A DNA stretch of 64,000 nucleotides from Paracoccaceae bacterium (GCA_028285485.1 JANQPC010000051.1:49734-113733), one strand, 5' to 3'. Shown: positions 42,117 through 51,675, counted from the first letter of the stretch. Program-made: numbers and translations. The notes: generated by a model from the letters alone, not told the origin.

Positions 42117-43199
42117 ATGATCAACGTTGGCATCATTGGCGCTAGTTTTGCCCGCGATGCGTATCTGCCGGCCTTCGCGCATATTGAAAGCGCCAAGGTT
42201 GTGGCCCTTGCCTCTGGCCGGCTTGAAAGCGCCAAGGCCGCCGCGGAGCCCTACGGGATCGAGGCGGTCTATGACGATTGGGAACGGATGCTGGCGGAGC
42301 AGACGCTGGATTTGGTGTGCATAGCAACGCCAACGGTCATGCATGCGCCCATGACCCTCGCCGCGCTTTCAAAGGGCGCGCATGTGCTCTGCGAAAAGCC
42401 CACCGCGATGAATGCCGCCGAGGCGCGGCAGATGCTCAACGCCGCGCGCGCCGCAGAGCGGCTGCACATGATCGATCACGAGCTGCGCTTCAATCCAACC
42501 CGGATGCGGATCGCCGAGCTCATCCATGGCGGAGATCTGGGTGAGATCCGGCATGTCAACATCACAAATATCGGTGCGTCCTGGGCCAATCCGGCCTCGC
42601 GCCCCAAGGGCGATTGGTGGTCTGACGCCGCAATGGGCGGTGGGCGCCTCGGCGCAAACGGATCGCATCAGGTTGACATGCTGCGCTGGTGGTTGGGGGA
42701 ACCCGCATCGGTGGTGGGGCAGGCGCTGACCCTCGTACCGGACCGGGTTTGCAAGATTACCGGGGAGCCGTGGACGGCAACCTCGGATGATCTGGCGCAT
42801 ATGACGTTGGAGATGCAATCGGGCGCGCTTGCCCAGATCTTCATGAGCGGCGTTGCGGCGGCGAATATGGGCAACGAAACGCAGATCTTCGGAACCAGGG
42901 GCACCATCACGCTCAGCAACAGTGACGAGAAGCTCTACTTCGCCAAGGCCGGGGAAAGCTTCAATGATATCAGTGTCGAAGATCCCAATGCGTCACTTGA
43001 GGGGTTGAACAGGGGCATCTGGAACGTCTCGGTTCTGGCGGCGTTGCAGGAGCTTTGCGCAGCCATTGCCCAAGGCCGCCCGTTGAAGCGCGGCGCGAGT
43101 TTTGTGGATGGGTTGCGCAACCAGATGGTGCTTGACGCGGTTCTTGCCTCGACAGCCAGCCGGAAATGGGAAGATCTCAACATGGACGAGGCCGTGTGA
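42117..43199 (+). CDS. Gfo/Idh/MocA family dehydrogenase (second)
   Basis: 360 residues from the ATG at 42117, chosen for the AAGGAA site six bases before it; an ATG at 42102 would add five residues. Motifs: NVGIIGASFARDAYLPAF, CEKPTAMNAAEARQML, DHELRFNPTRMRI and the catalytic-His region LGANGSHQVDMLRWWL. It is clearly distinct from the first Gfo/Idh gene, so two oxidations or a redox epimerisation pair are possible. Its stop overlaps the SDR start. Confidence 0.9.
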   Translation: MINVGIIGASFARDAYLPAFAHIESAKVVALASGRLESAKAAAEPYGIEAVYDDWERMLAEQTLDLVCIATPTVMHAPMTLAALSKGAHVLCEKPTAMNAAEARQMLNAARAAERLHMIDHELRFNPTRMRIAELIHGGDLGEIRHVNITNIGASWANPASRPKGDWWSDAAMGGGRLGANGSHQVDMLRWWLGEPASVVGQALTLVPDRVCKITGEPWTATSDDLAHMTLEMQSGALAQIFMSGVAAANMGNETQIFGTRGTITLSNSDEKLYFAKAGESFNDISVEDPNASLEGLNRGIWNVSVLAALQELCAAIAQGRPLKRGASFVDGLRNQMVLDAVLASTASRKWEDLNMDEAV

Positions 43200-43894
43200 T
43201 GCCCGATCTGGCGGGGCAGCGCGTTCTCATCACCGGCGCGTCCCAGGGCCTTGGCGCGGGTATCGGGCAGGTCTTTGCGGCCAGGGGCGCGGACCTGATC
43301 CTCATGGATCGGGAGCCCCCGGCCTGGAACGTGGGCGGCGCCCAGGTGATCGAGGTTGACCTTGCGGATGCCGCGGCCACAGCAGAGGCGATTGCGCGGA
43401 TCGACGGGCCTGCCGATACGCTGATCCACAACGCCGCGATCCTGCACCCCGAACCGATCGAGGCGGTGAGCCTCGCGATGTTCCGCGCCACGCTCAATGT
43501 GGGCATTCAGGCGGCCTTTCAGCTCAGCAAGGCGGTCTGGCCCGGTATGAAGGCGCGCGGCGGCGGGGCGCTGATTTTTGTTTCCTCGCAATCGGGGATC
43601 AAAGGCTTTGTCGATGAGACGGCCTACTGCGCTGCAAAACATGCGTTGGAGGGCTTCTCGAAATGCCTGGCGCTGGAGGGTGCGGCGCATGGCATCCTCT
43701 CCTGCACGATCACGCCTGGCAAAGCCATGCATACGCCGATGTCGGAGGCCAATTACCCGCCCGAACTCAAAGCCGAGTGGATCGATCCCAGCCGATTGGC
43801 CCCGGCGTTTGCCCGGATCGCAGAAGGGCGCGACATGGCGCTTTCCGGCCGGCGGCTCAATGCCTGGGAGATGGCGCAGGAGGGCACGGGATGA
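43199..43894 (+). CDS. Short-chain dehydrogenase/reductase
   Basis: 231 residues from the ATG at 43199 (TGATG overlap). The nucleotide-binding motif LITGASQGLGAGIG, HNAAIL, the Ser in FVSSQSG and the catalytic YCAAKHALEG are all present. It likely oxidises an alcohol in the pathway with NAD(P). The stop overlaps the M20 gene start by 4 bases. Confidence 0.9.
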   Translation: MPDLAGQRVLITGASQGLGAGIGQVFAARGADLILMDREPPAWNVGGAQVIEVDLADAAATAEAIARIDGPADTLIHNAAILHPEPIEAVSLAMFRATLNVGIQAAFQLSKAVWPGMKARGGGALIFVSSQSGIKGFVDETAYCAAKHALEGFSKCLALEGAAHGILSCTITPGKAMHTPMSEANYPPELKAEWIDPSRLAPAFARIAEGRDMALSGRRLNAWEMAQEGTG

Positions 43895-45243
43895 AAGACG
43901 TATACGATTGGATCGATGCCCATGCCGATGAATGCGTGCGTGATCTGCAAAGGTTTGTGCAACAGCCATCGATCTCCGCGCAGGATATCGGGCTTCGGGA
44001 ATGCGCCGCGCTGATCCGCGACATGATGCATAAGGACGGGTTGCCAGCGGAGTTTCACGAACTCGAAGCGGGCCCCCCCGTTGTTTACGGCGAGCTACAG
44101 TCCAAATCCGCCAAAACGTTGCTCTGCTACTCGCATTACGATGTGCAACCTCCAGAGCCGATCGAAGCGTGGAGCCATGGTGGCCCCTGGTCGGGCGCCG
44201 TGGTTGACGGGATCCTCTACGGGCGGGGCGCGACGGACAACAAATCCGGCGTTCTGGCCTTCAACAAGGCGGCGAAGGCCTTCATGGCCGTGCGCGGGGA
44301 AGTGCCCGTTGGATTGAAGCTGCTGATTGAGGGTGAGGAGGAAATCGGCTCTCCGAACCTTGGCCCTTGGGCGAAGAAGAACGCAAAGATGCTGGAGGCG
44401 GACGGCATGCACTGCCTTGACGGATCGCTGGAGATCGGCGTTGAGGTGCCTGACGTTTCGCTTGGCCTGAAATCAGTGCTTTTTGTGGAACTGGTCGCGC
44501 GGGGCCCGCGCACGGATGTACACTCGCTCAATGCGCCGCTGGTGCCGAACCCGGTTTGGGATCTTGTCCATGCCCTGGCCACGATCATGGACCGCGAGAA
44601 GAACATCCTGATCCCGGACTGGGCCGAGGGGCTCTATGAGCCGACGCCGGAAGATATGGGCTATCTCGAAGACAAGGCCGCCCGGATCGATTTCGACTTG
44701 CTCAAAGATGAAATGGGCGTGAAGGCGTTTGCCCTGGGCCGTGACGGCGTTGATGCGTTGCGGGCGCGCACCTATGAGCCGACAGCCAACATTCAGGGCA
44801 TCACGGGCGGCTACACCGGGAAGGGCACCAAAACGATCGTTCCCGCCGAGGCGCGGGTGCGGATGGATTTCCGCCTCATCCCCAACATCTCACCCGAAAA
44901 GGCCATGGCCAAACTCAAGGCGCATCTGAAGGAGAAGGGCTTTCACAACATCGAGGTGATCGGCGAGCCGCGTGTGGAAGAGCCCTACAAGATCTCAGCC
45001 CGTGAAGACATCAGCCAATCCATCATCGCTGCGGCGCATGAGGTCTATGGCGAGCCCCCCATCGTTAACGGCGTCTCAGCCGAAGGGGCCATCCTGAAAC
45101 ATGTCTGGATCCCATGCGTTCTGACCGGCTTCGCCAATCCGGGCTGCAACCTGCACGCGCCAGACGAAAACATCCATGTCGATAAGTACATCCAAGGCAT
45201 CAAGTACGCCGCCGCCATCATGGAGCATTTCGGCCGCAGCTGA
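43891..45243 (+). CDS. M20 family metallopeptidase/amidohydrolase
   Basis: 450 residues from the ATG at 43891. The metal ligands follow the M20 pattern: His in YSHYDVQPPEP, Asp in GRGATDNKSG, Glu-Glu in EGEEEIGS, an Asp in LDGSLEIG and His in NLHAPDENI. Sequence style is closest to carnosinase-like dipeptidases, which hydrolyse dipeptides in the cytosol. With M32 and M14 genes in the same operon it supports a peptide-containing substrate. Confidence 0.9.
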   Translation: MKDVYDWIDAHADECVRDLQRFVQQPSISAQDIGLRECAALIRDMMHKDGLPAEFHELEAGPPVVYGELQSKSAKTLLCYSHYDVQPPEPIEAWSHGGPWSGAVVDGILYGRGATDNKSGVLAFNKAAKAFMAVRGEVPVGLKLLIEGEEEIGSPNLGPWAKKNAKMLEADGMHCLDGSLEIGVEVPDVSLGLKSVLFVELVARGPRTDVHSLNAPLVPNPVWDLVHALATIMDREKNILIPDWAEGLYEPTPEDMGYLEDKAARIDFDLLKDEMGVKAFALGRDGVDALRARTYEPTANIQGITGGYTGKGTKTIVPAEARVRMDFRLIPNISPEKAMAKLKAHLKEKGFHNIEVIGEPRVEEPYKISAREDISQSIIAAAHEVYGEPPIVNGVSAEGAILKHVWIPCVLTGFANPGCNLHAPDENIHVDKYIQGIKYAAAIMEHFGRS

Positions 45244-45265
45244 CGCCCGTTTGAAAGGACATTCC

Positions 45266-46948
45266 ATGACCGTCGAGATCGCCTTCGATACCTACCATAG
45301 CTACGATGCGATGACCGCGCATCTGCAGGCACTGGCGGATGCCTACCCAAAGCTGTGCACACTGACCTCGATCGCGAAATCGTTCCGCGGAAGGGATGTG
45401 TGGTTCATGACCATCACGAACCCCGATACCGGGCCGGCGCTTGAAAAACCGGGGTTCTACATCGATGCGCAGATCCATGCCGAGGAACACGCAACCAGTG
45501 CTACCGCGCTCTATGCATGCTGGTATCTGCTGACGAATTACGGCGACGACGAGGAGGTCACGCGCCTCGTCGATACGATGGTTTTCTACATCATACCGCG
45601 GATCAATCCTGACGGTGCGGAGTATGCGATGACCGCCCCCTATCACCCCTGGTGCGGCAACGGGCGGTTCTTGCCGGGGGAAGACCGCATCGAGGGGCTG
45701 ATCCCCCAGGATCTTACCGGGGACGGCTACATCGTGCAGATGCGCGTGCCCGATACCAAGGGCGAATGGAAGAAAGACGCCGACAATCCCGATATCATGG
45801 TGCAACGCGAGCCGGGCGAGGAGGGGGGCGACTACTATCGCCTCTACCCCGAAGGCATGATCCGCGATTTTGACGGCGTTCACGTTCACATCGAGATGCA
45901 GCAGGACGGGAACATGAACCGCAATTTCCCGACGAACTGGACGCCGCGGGAATACGGGGCGGGCGACTATCCCTTCAGCGAGCCGGAAGCGGCGGGAATG
46001 CGCGACGTAATCCTGGGCCATCCCAACATCACCGGCATGTGCGCCTACCACACCCATGGCGGCATCATCCTGCGCCCTTCGATGCTGGAACCTGACAGCG
46101 CCATGAGCCCGCCGGACCTGTCGCTTTACAAAGCCCTCGGGGAAGTGGGCGAGCGCCTCACGGGCTATCCCACGATTTCTGTTTACGAGGATTTCACGCC
46201 GGACAAATCAAAGGCCCGCCACGGCTCTCTTACGGATTGGACCTATGAAGAGATGGGCATCATCTCATTCGCGACAGAGCTTTGGGATCTGGAGCGCACG
46301 GCAGGCGTGCCCAAAGAGGGCTACTACAACCTTGGGCCGCGCGATGCTGCGACCCAGCGGCTGGTTCACAACTGGGTCGTCGAAAACGTTGGCGAGAAGG
46401 GGTTTCGGCCCTGGACGGCGTTTGATCATCCGCAACTCGGCCCCGTCGAGGTGGGCGGAATGGTCTATATCTGGAGCTATCGAAACCCGCCGGGCAATAT
46501 GCTTGAGGAGATCTGCCACAACAACGTGCTCTTCAACCTGCGCCATGCGGCGGCGGCGCCAAGGGTGTTGGTGGATAGTGTGGAGACCGAAGCTCTCGGG
46601 GCGGATCTGCACCGGGTGACGGCGGTGGTCTCAAACCACGGGTATCTGCCGACAAATCTCTCGGATGTGGCGGTGAAGAACGGCGTGGCCAAACCGGTGG
46701 AACTGGCCCTCTCCTGCACCGATGCCGAACGTCTCATGAACCCCGGCAAGGTCAAGCTTGGCAACCTCGCCGGCCGCAACGAACGCCGATATGCCTATTC
46801 CAACTGGGGCCAGCAATGGTCGCCCGTCTCAAAAAAGGTGGAATGGCTGGTAAAAGCGTCCGGGCCCGCGCCCGCGGTGACGATCACGTCCACCTCTGAA
46901 AAGGGCGGCACCTACCGCAAGACGGTTCCGCTTGGGCAAACACCATAG
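45266..46948 (+). CDS. M14 family zinc carboxypeptidase
   Basis: 560 residues from the ATG at 45266 (with GAAAGGAC upstream). The zinc ligands are His71 and Glu74 in DAQIHAEEHATS and His262 in CAYHTHGG, the substrate-binding NMNRNFP fits the Asn-Arg of M14, and the catalytic Glu is probably in FATELWD. There is no signal peptide, so unlike secreted carboxypeptidases it acts inside the cell, presumably on an imported peptide-like molecule. A C-terminal beta-sandwich of about 130 residues follows. Last gene of the thirteen-gene plus operon. Confidence 0.9.
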   Translation: MTVEIAFDTYHSYDAMTAHLQALADAYPKLCTLTSIAKSFRGRDVWFMTITNPDTGPALEKPGFYIDAQIHAEEHATSATALYACWYLLTNYGDDEEVTRLVDTMVFYIIPRINPDGAEYAMTAPYHPWCGNGRFLPGEDRIEGLIPQDLTGDGYIVQMRVPDTKGEWKKDADNPDIMVQREPGEEGGDYYRLYPEGMIRDFDGVHVHIEMQQDGNMNRNFPTNWTPREYGAGDYPFSEPEAAGMRDVILGHPNITGMCAYHTHGGIILRPSMLEPDSAMSPPDLSLYKALGEVGERLTGYPTISVYEDFTPDKSKARHGSLTDWTYEEMGIISFATELWDLERTAGVPKEGYYNLGPRDAATQRLVHNWVVENVGEKGFRPWTAFDHPQLGPVEVGGMVYIWSYRNPPGNMLEEICHNNVLFNLRHAAAAPRVLVDSVETEALGADLHRVTAVVSNHGYLPTNLSDVAVKNGVAKPVELALSCTDAERLMNPGKVKLGNLAGRNERRYAYSNWGQQWSPVSKKVEWLVKASGPAPAVTITSTSEKGGTYRKTVPLGQTP

Positions 46949-47120
46949 GGCAGGGGCGACGACCCTCGGCATTCCTGCGAGGCAGGCGCGCGCCTTGTCC
47001 ATAGGAACATGTGAGCCGATGCCGCCGCTTGCAGCGCCAGTGGCCCCTGACCGCCTCCCGCGCCGAATAGAGGCGCGCGTGCAGCACCCCTGCAAGGCGG
47101 GTGGAACTTGGAAAAGTGCC

Positions 47121-47195
47121 TGGCTGGGGTGGTAGGATTCGAACCTACGATACACGGTACCAAAAACCGCTGCCTTACCACTTGGCTACACCCCA
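47121..47195 (-). tRNA. tRNA-Gln (anticodon TTG)
   Basis: The minus strand folds as a cloverleaf beginning TGGGGTG and ending CACCCCA-G-CCA, with the anticodon TTG in GGTTTTTGGTACC and the T-arm GGTTCGAATCC. The CCA end is encoded. The gene lies downstream of pckA on the same strand, beyond the pckA terminator. Confidence 0.96.
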
Positions 47196-47249
47196 GCATG
47201 GGCGCGGCATTCCTTACGGAAGACACGCGCGCACCGCAAGCGTTTTGGA

Positions 47250-47284
47250 GAAAATTGCGAAGGGCGCGCGCTGGGCGCGCCCTT
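47250..47284 (-). terminator. Rho-independent terminator of pckA
   Basis: On the minus strand a 10-bp perfect stem, AAGGGCGCGC pairing with GCGCGCCCTT around a 5-base loop (47284-47260), is followed a few bases later by TTTT (about 47254-47251). It lies just after the pckA stop and before the tRNA gene. Confidence 0.85.
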
Positions 47285-47289
47285 ACGGA

Positions 47290-48888
47290 TCAGCCGATGG
47301 CGACGGCGCGCACATCCTCATCGATAAACGCCGTGTATTGCGCGAAGTTTTCGGCAAACATCGCCACGAGTTTCTGCGCCTGCCTGTCGTAGGAGGCGGG
47401 GTCGTCCCACGTCCGGCGCGGATCGAGCAGCAGATCGGGCACCCCGTCGATCGACACCGGCACTTCGAAGCCGAAGTTGGGATCCTTGCGGAACGGGGCG
47501 CGGGCCAGCGAGCCATCGAGTGCCGCGGTCAGCAGCGCCCGGGTGGCCTTGATCGGCATCCGCGAGCCGGTGCCATAGGCCCCGCCTGTCCACCCGGTGT
47601 TCACCAGCCAGCAGGTGGCGCCATGCCGCGCGATCTTCTCACGCAAGAGGTTGCCGTAAACCTCGGGGCGGCGCGGCATGAAAGGCGCGCCGAAGCAGGT
47701 GGAAAAGGTGGGTTCGGGCTCCGTCACCCCCCGTTCGGTACCGGCCACCTTCGAGGTAAAGCCCGACAGGAAGTGATACATCGCCTGCGCGGGCGTGAGC
47801 CGCGCGATCGGGGGCAGAACGCCGAAGGCATCACAGGTGAGCATGATGATGTTCTTGGGATGCCCGCCAAGCGCCGAAGACGAGGCATTGGAGATATAGT
47901 CCAACGGGTAGGCGCAGCGCATGTTGGCCGTCAGGCTGTCATCCTCGAAATCAAGTTCAAGGGTCTCTTCATCGTAGACCATGTTCTCGATCACCGTGCC
48001 GAACTTCTGGGTGGTGGCGAAGATCTCCGGCTCCGCCTCGGCAGAGAGGTTGATCGTTTTCGCGTAGCAGCCGCCCTCGAAGTTGAACGTGCCCCGGTCG
48101 GACCAGCCATGTTCATCATCCCCGATCAGCACCCGGCCGGGATCGGCAGAAAGCGTGGTTTTCCCGGTGCCCGAGAGGCCGAAGAAGATCGCGGTATCCA
48201 CCGGGTTGCCCGGCGCGTGATTGGCCGAGCAATGCATCGGCATCACACCCTTCTCGGGCAGCAGATAGTTCAGCAGGGTGAAGACGGATTTCTTGTTTTC
48301 GCCCGCATATTCGGTGCCGCCGATCAGGATCAGCTTGCGATCGAAATTGATGGCGATCACGGTGTCAGACCGGCAATCGTGCCGCTTGGGATCGGCCTTG
48401 AAGGACGGCACGTTGATGATCGTGAAATCGGGGGAGAAGCGATCGAGATCCTCGCGCGCGGGCCGGCGCAGCATGTGGCGGATGAACAGCCCGTGCCACG
48501 CAAGTTCGGTGATCACCCGCACATCGATCTGATGCGAGGGGTCGGCCCCGCCATAGAGATCCTGCACGAAATAGTCGCCGCCCTGCATATGTGCCGCCAT
48601 ATCTTCATAAAGCGCATCGAAGCCTTCGGGCGACATTGCGGCATTGTTCTCCCACCAGATACGATCTTCCACGGAGGGCGTTTTTACCACGTGCTTGTCT
48701 TTCGGGGAGCGGCCGGTGAACTTGCCGGTTGTCACCAAAAACGTGCCGCCCTGGCCAAGATGGCCCTCGCCGCGGGCAAGCGCGGCTTCTATCAGCGCTG
48801 GCTCCAGCAGATTGTAATGCACTTGGCCGAGCCCGCTAAGGCCCTGATCTTCAACGCGCATTTTCGGGTTCACCCGACCTGTTTCCAT
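47290..48888 (-). CDS. pckA: Phosphoenolpyruvate carboxykinase (ATP)
   Basis: 532 residues, the usual length of the ATP-dependent enzyme, which converts oxaloacetate to phosphoenolpyruvate in gluconeogenesis. The kinase P-loop is [23 protein letters not shown] near the N-terminus is a substrate site, and [18 protein letters not shown] is the metal and oxaloacetate region. It has its own promoter region with three phased repeats and a terminator. In alphaproteobacteria it is commonly beside chvI, as here. Confidence 0.96.
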   Translation of the reverse strand: METGRVNPKMRVEDQGLSGLGQVHYNLLEPALIEAALARGEGHLGQGGTFLVTTGKFTGRSPKDKHVVKTPSVEDRIWWENNAAMSPEGFDALYEDMAAHMQGGDYFVQDLYGGADPSHQIDVRVITELAWHGLFIRHMLRRPAREDLDRFSPDFTIINVPSFKADPKRHDCRSDTVIAINFDRKLILIGGTEYAGENKKSVFTLLNYLLPEKGVMPMHCSANHAPGNPVDTAIFFGLSGTGKTTLSADPGRVLIGDDEHGWSDRGTFNFEGGCYAKTINLSAEAEPEIFATTQKFGTVIENMVYDEETLELDFEDDSLTANMRCAYPLDYISNASSSALGGHPKNIIMLTCDAFGVLPPIARLTPAQAMYHFLSGFTSKVAGTERGVTEPEPTFSTCFGAPFMPRRPEVYGNLLREKIARHGATCWLVNTGWTGGAYGTGSRMPIKATRALLTAALDGSLARAPFRKDPNFGFEVPVSIDGVPDLLLDPRRTWDDPASYDRQAQKLVAMFAENFAQYTAFIDEDVRAVAIG

Positions 48889-49230
48889 CTCAATGCTCCC
48901 TGGCCGCCCTGGGCCGTTTCCTCAAAACTCGCACCAAACCCCGGCCAGCACGCGGCCGAGACCCGGAGCATACCATGGGCGAGAAGGCGGGGAAGCGATT
49001 GCTGAGAAGCGTTAGCGCAACCAGCGAGACGTTAGCGCAACCAAATTTACGGTTAGCGCAATCATGTCATTCGAATGCCCCAGTTTAGCCACCTCTTACT
49101 TGTTTTCCTGACACATGAGCCGTGCGAGCCGCGCTGATTCGCACATAGATATTGATTCTGTGCGTCTGTTGCGGTGTAGAGTGCGAAAAAATACGAACAG
49201 GCACATAGAGCAGAACAAGGAACCTCATCC
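48889..49230. promoter_or_regulatory. Divergent pckA/chvI control region
   Basis: This 342-base gap separates the divergent pckA and chvI genes. It carries three GTTAGCGCAA repeats on the pckA side and, nearer chvI, the inverted repeat CGCACA (49140-49145) / TGTGCG (49159-49164) with a direct repeat GCACATAGA at 49141 and 49201. AGAACAAGGAACC just before 49231 is the chvI ribosome site. No gene is seen inside. Confidence 0.7.
49011..49061. repeat. Three helically phased GTTAGCGCAA repeats upstream of pckA
   Basis: GTTAGCGCAA occurs at 49011-49020, 49031-49040 and 49052-49061, so starts are 20 and 21 bases apart, about two helical turns. The sequence is like one arm of LacI-family operators (TTAGCGC). 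The LacI-type regulators PckR/CceR control pckA in relatives, so binding of such a protein is a fair guess. Confidence 0.75.
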
Positions 49231-49932
49231 ATGTCGAGGATCGCTTTGGTCGACGACGACAGGAATATCCTGACGTCGGTTTCGATGACCCTTGAGGCCG
49301 AGGGCTTCGAAGTTGAAACCTACAATGACGGGCAGGCCGCGCTTGATGCGTTCAACAAGAAGCTGCCCGACATGGCCGTTTTCGATATCAAGATGCCCCG
49401 GATGGATGGGATGGACCTGCTGCAGCGTGTCCGCCAGAAAACCGCGATGCCGGTGATCTTCCTCACCTCGAAGGATGATGAGATCGACGAGGTGCTGGGC
49501 CTGCGCATGGGCGCGGACGACTACGTGAAAAAGCCGTTCTCGCAGCGCCTGCTCGTGGAACGCATTCGCGCGCTTCTGCGCCGCCAAGAAGTGATTGACG
49601 GTGATAGCCTAGGCGAAGGCGAGGTGGGGCAAACCCTCACGCGCGGGGAGCTGACGATGGATCCGCTGCGCCACGCGGTTACCTGGAAGGGCCAGGACGT
49701 GTCGCTGACAGTGACCGAATTCCTGCTGCTTCAAGCGCTGGCACAACGGCCCGGCTTCGTGAAAAGCCGCGATCAGCTGATGGACGTGGCCTATGATGAT
49801 CAGGTCTACGTGGATGACCGCACCATCGACAGCCATATCAAGCGCCTGCGCAAGAAGATGCGCATGGTTGATCCCGAGTTTTCGGCGATCGAAACGCTTT
49901 ACGGTATCGGGTACCGATACAACGAAGAATAG
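49231..49932 (+). CDS. chvI: Response regulator transcription factor ChvI
   Basis: 233 residues. The receiver domain has the acidic pair in [10 protein letters not shown], phospho-acceptor Asp52 in [12 protein letters not shown] and Lys in KKPFSQRLL. The C-terminal domain is the OmpR/PhoB winged helix ([29 protein letters not shown]). It is the partner of ChvG, encoded 2 bases downstream, and controls envelope and acid/host-related responses in alphaproteobacteria. It lies divergent to pckA. Confidence 0.95.
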   Translation: MSRIALVDDDRNILTSVSMTLEAEGFEVETYNDGQAALDAFNKKLPDMAVFDIKMPRMDGMDLLQRVRQKTAMPVIFLTSKDDEIDEVLGLRMGADDYVKKPFSQRLLVERIRALLRRQEVIDGDSLGEGEVGQTLTRGELTMDPLRHAVTWKGQDVSLTVTEFLLLQALAQRPGFVKSRDQLMDVAYDDQVYVDDRTIDSHIKRLRKKMRMVDPEFSAIETLYGIGYRYNEE

Positions 49933-49934
49933 GC

Positions 49935-51665
49935 ATGAACAATGCGTCGGGGATAGACGTGGAGGGCTCCAAACCCGCCCGGCAGGCCGAGATTGTGCTG
50001 GGCGAGGATTGGGTCGGACCGGACGCCAAGGTTGAAAGCGAGCTTCGGGCAAAGCGTGAAAAGCGCGGCCTGATCTCGATCAACCGGTCGCCCCTTGCGC
50101 GCAAGATCATCACCTTCAATCTGCTGGCGATCCTCGTACTCGTCGCCGGCGTGCTGTTTCTAAACCCGTTCCGCGACAGCCTTGTTTTCCAGCGCGAACG
50201 CGCGCTGGTCAGCGAGGCGGAGCTGGTGGCAGAGGTGTTTGAGGCGCAGCTTTCGCTGAGATCGGTGCAGGAGGGCACGGCGCCGGCACCCTTCGATGCC
50301 CGCGTGACGCTGCAAAACCTTGATCTGGCGAGTTCGGCAGACGTATTCGTGTTCGCCACCGATGGCACGGTTGTGGCCACAACGATGGGGGCGCCGCGCC
50401 AGGCGCTTCCCGCAGTTTCGGGCCTGCAAAACGACAATCGCACCACGCTGATCACCGATTTCCTCAATTGGGGGTGGGAGGCGCTTTCGAGCCTCTTCGC
50501 CGCGCCCCCGGCGCCCGATAGCGAAACCACAAGCGCCGCACAGGTTGAGGCGCTTTTTGCAGATGCGCTCGCGGGCCAGACCCAGGTGCGCACCGGGCTC
50601 GATGCCGGCGGCAACACCATCTTCTCCGTCGCAACGCCGATCGTGGTTAACGGCCAGGCCGTGGGCGTGGTGGCGATGACAAGCGAGGCGGGCGAGATCG
50701 ATACGCTTGTGCGAAACGAACGCGAGCAGGTCCTGCAGATGTTCATGATCGCGATCCTCGTCTCGATCGGCCTGTCGCTTGTGCTTGCCTCGACGATTGC
50801 CAACCCGCTTTCCGATCTTGCGGCTGCCGCGGAGATTGGGCGCGACCGCAATTCGCGCAAGATGAGCCCCAGCCGCGTGCGCATCCCCGATCTGACCGCG
50901 CGGCCCGATGAGATCGGCCGCCTCTCGGGCGCGCTCCGCGGCATGGTCGCGGCGCTCTATGACCGGATCGATGCCAACGAACAATTCGCCGCCGATGTGG
51001 CGCATGAGATCAAGAACCCGCTCGCCTCGCTGCGCTCCGCCGTGGGCACGCTCCGGCTCGTGAAAAAGCCCGAGCAGAGCGAAAAGCTCATGGATGTGAT
51101 CGAACACGATGTGCGGCGGCTCGACAGGCTGGTCTCCGACATCTCCAATGCCTCGCGCCTGGATAGCGAGCTGGTGAAGGAAGAAGAGGAAACCTTCGAC
51201 CTTCTGAAGATGATGCGCGGGCTCGCCGATCACCTGGGCGGAGAGGCGCATGAGAAGGGGATCGAGTTCATCTCGGATTTCCCGAAAGAACCGATCGTGC
51301 TGGAGGGGCTCGAAAGCCGCCTGGCGCAGGTGTTTGTGAACCTCATCACCAATGCGATCTCGTTCTGCGAAGATGGCGATGCGATCCGCGTCTGGGTGCG
51401 CAAGCGCGAGAACCGGGTGCTGATCGTGGTGGAGGATACCGGGCCGGGCATCCCCGAAGCCGCGCTGACGAAAGTGTTCAACCGGTTCTACAGCGAACGG
51501 CCCGCGGGCCATTTCGGCAACAATTCGGGCCTTGGCCTGGCCATTTCAAAGCAGATTGTCGAAGCGCATGGCGGCGTGATCTGGGCCGAAAACATCCGCC
51601 CCACCGATGCCGATGTCACATCCGAGCCGCTGGGTGCGCGGTTCGTGGTGGGCCTGCCCGTCTGA
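49935..51665 (+). CDS. chvG: Sensor histidine kinase ChvG
   Basis: 576 residues. A first membrane span is near residues 55-75 (KIITFNLLAILVLVAGVLF), then a periplasmic sensor domain of about 190 residues, a second span near 268-288, and a HAMP linker. The phospho-acceptor His357 is in VAHEIKNPLASL, and the ATPase boxes are NLITNAISF, EDTGPGIPE and GLGLAISKQIVE. It phosphorylates ChvI. The periplasmic domain is expected to sense envelope stress or acidity through the ExoR-type repressor, which is not in the window. Confidence 0.95.
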   Translation: MNNASGIDVEGSKPARQAEIVLGEDWVGPDAKVESELRAKREKRGLISINRSPLARKIITFNLLAILVLVAGVLFLNPFRDSLVFQRERALVSEAELVAEVFEAQLSLRSVQEGTAPAPFDARVTLQNLDLASSADVFVFATDGTVVATTMGAPRQALPAVSGLQNDNRTTLITDFLNWGWEALSSLFAAPPAPDSETTSAAQVEALFADALAGQTQVRTGLDAGGNTIFSVATPIVVNGQAVGVVAMTSEAGEIDTLVRNEREQVLQMFMIAILVSIGLSLVLASTIANPLSDLAAAAEIGRDRNSRKMSPSRVRIPDLTARPDEIGRLSGALRGMVAALYDRIDANEQFAADVAHEIKNPLASLRSAVGTLRLVKKPEQSEKLMDVIEHDVRRLDRLVSDISNASRLDSELVKEEEETFDLLKMMRGLADHLGGEAHEKGIEFISDFPKEPIVLEGLESRLAQVFVNLITNAISFCEDGDAIRVWVRKRENRVLIVVEDTGPGIPEAALTKVFNRFYSERPAGHFGNNSGLGLAISKQIVEAHGGVIWAENIRPTDADVTSEPLGARFVVGLPV

Positions 51666-51675
51666 GGGCGGGCGA

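Noticed and set aside
47101..49005. A 634-codon open frame on the plus strand opposite pckA and across the tRNA gene
   Set aside because: It runs antisense through a conserved pckA and tRNA-Gln; a typical GC-rich shadow frame.
49011..49061. CRISPR-like array
   Set aside because: Repeats are only 10 bases with 10-11-base spacers and lie in a promoter; no cas genes are present.
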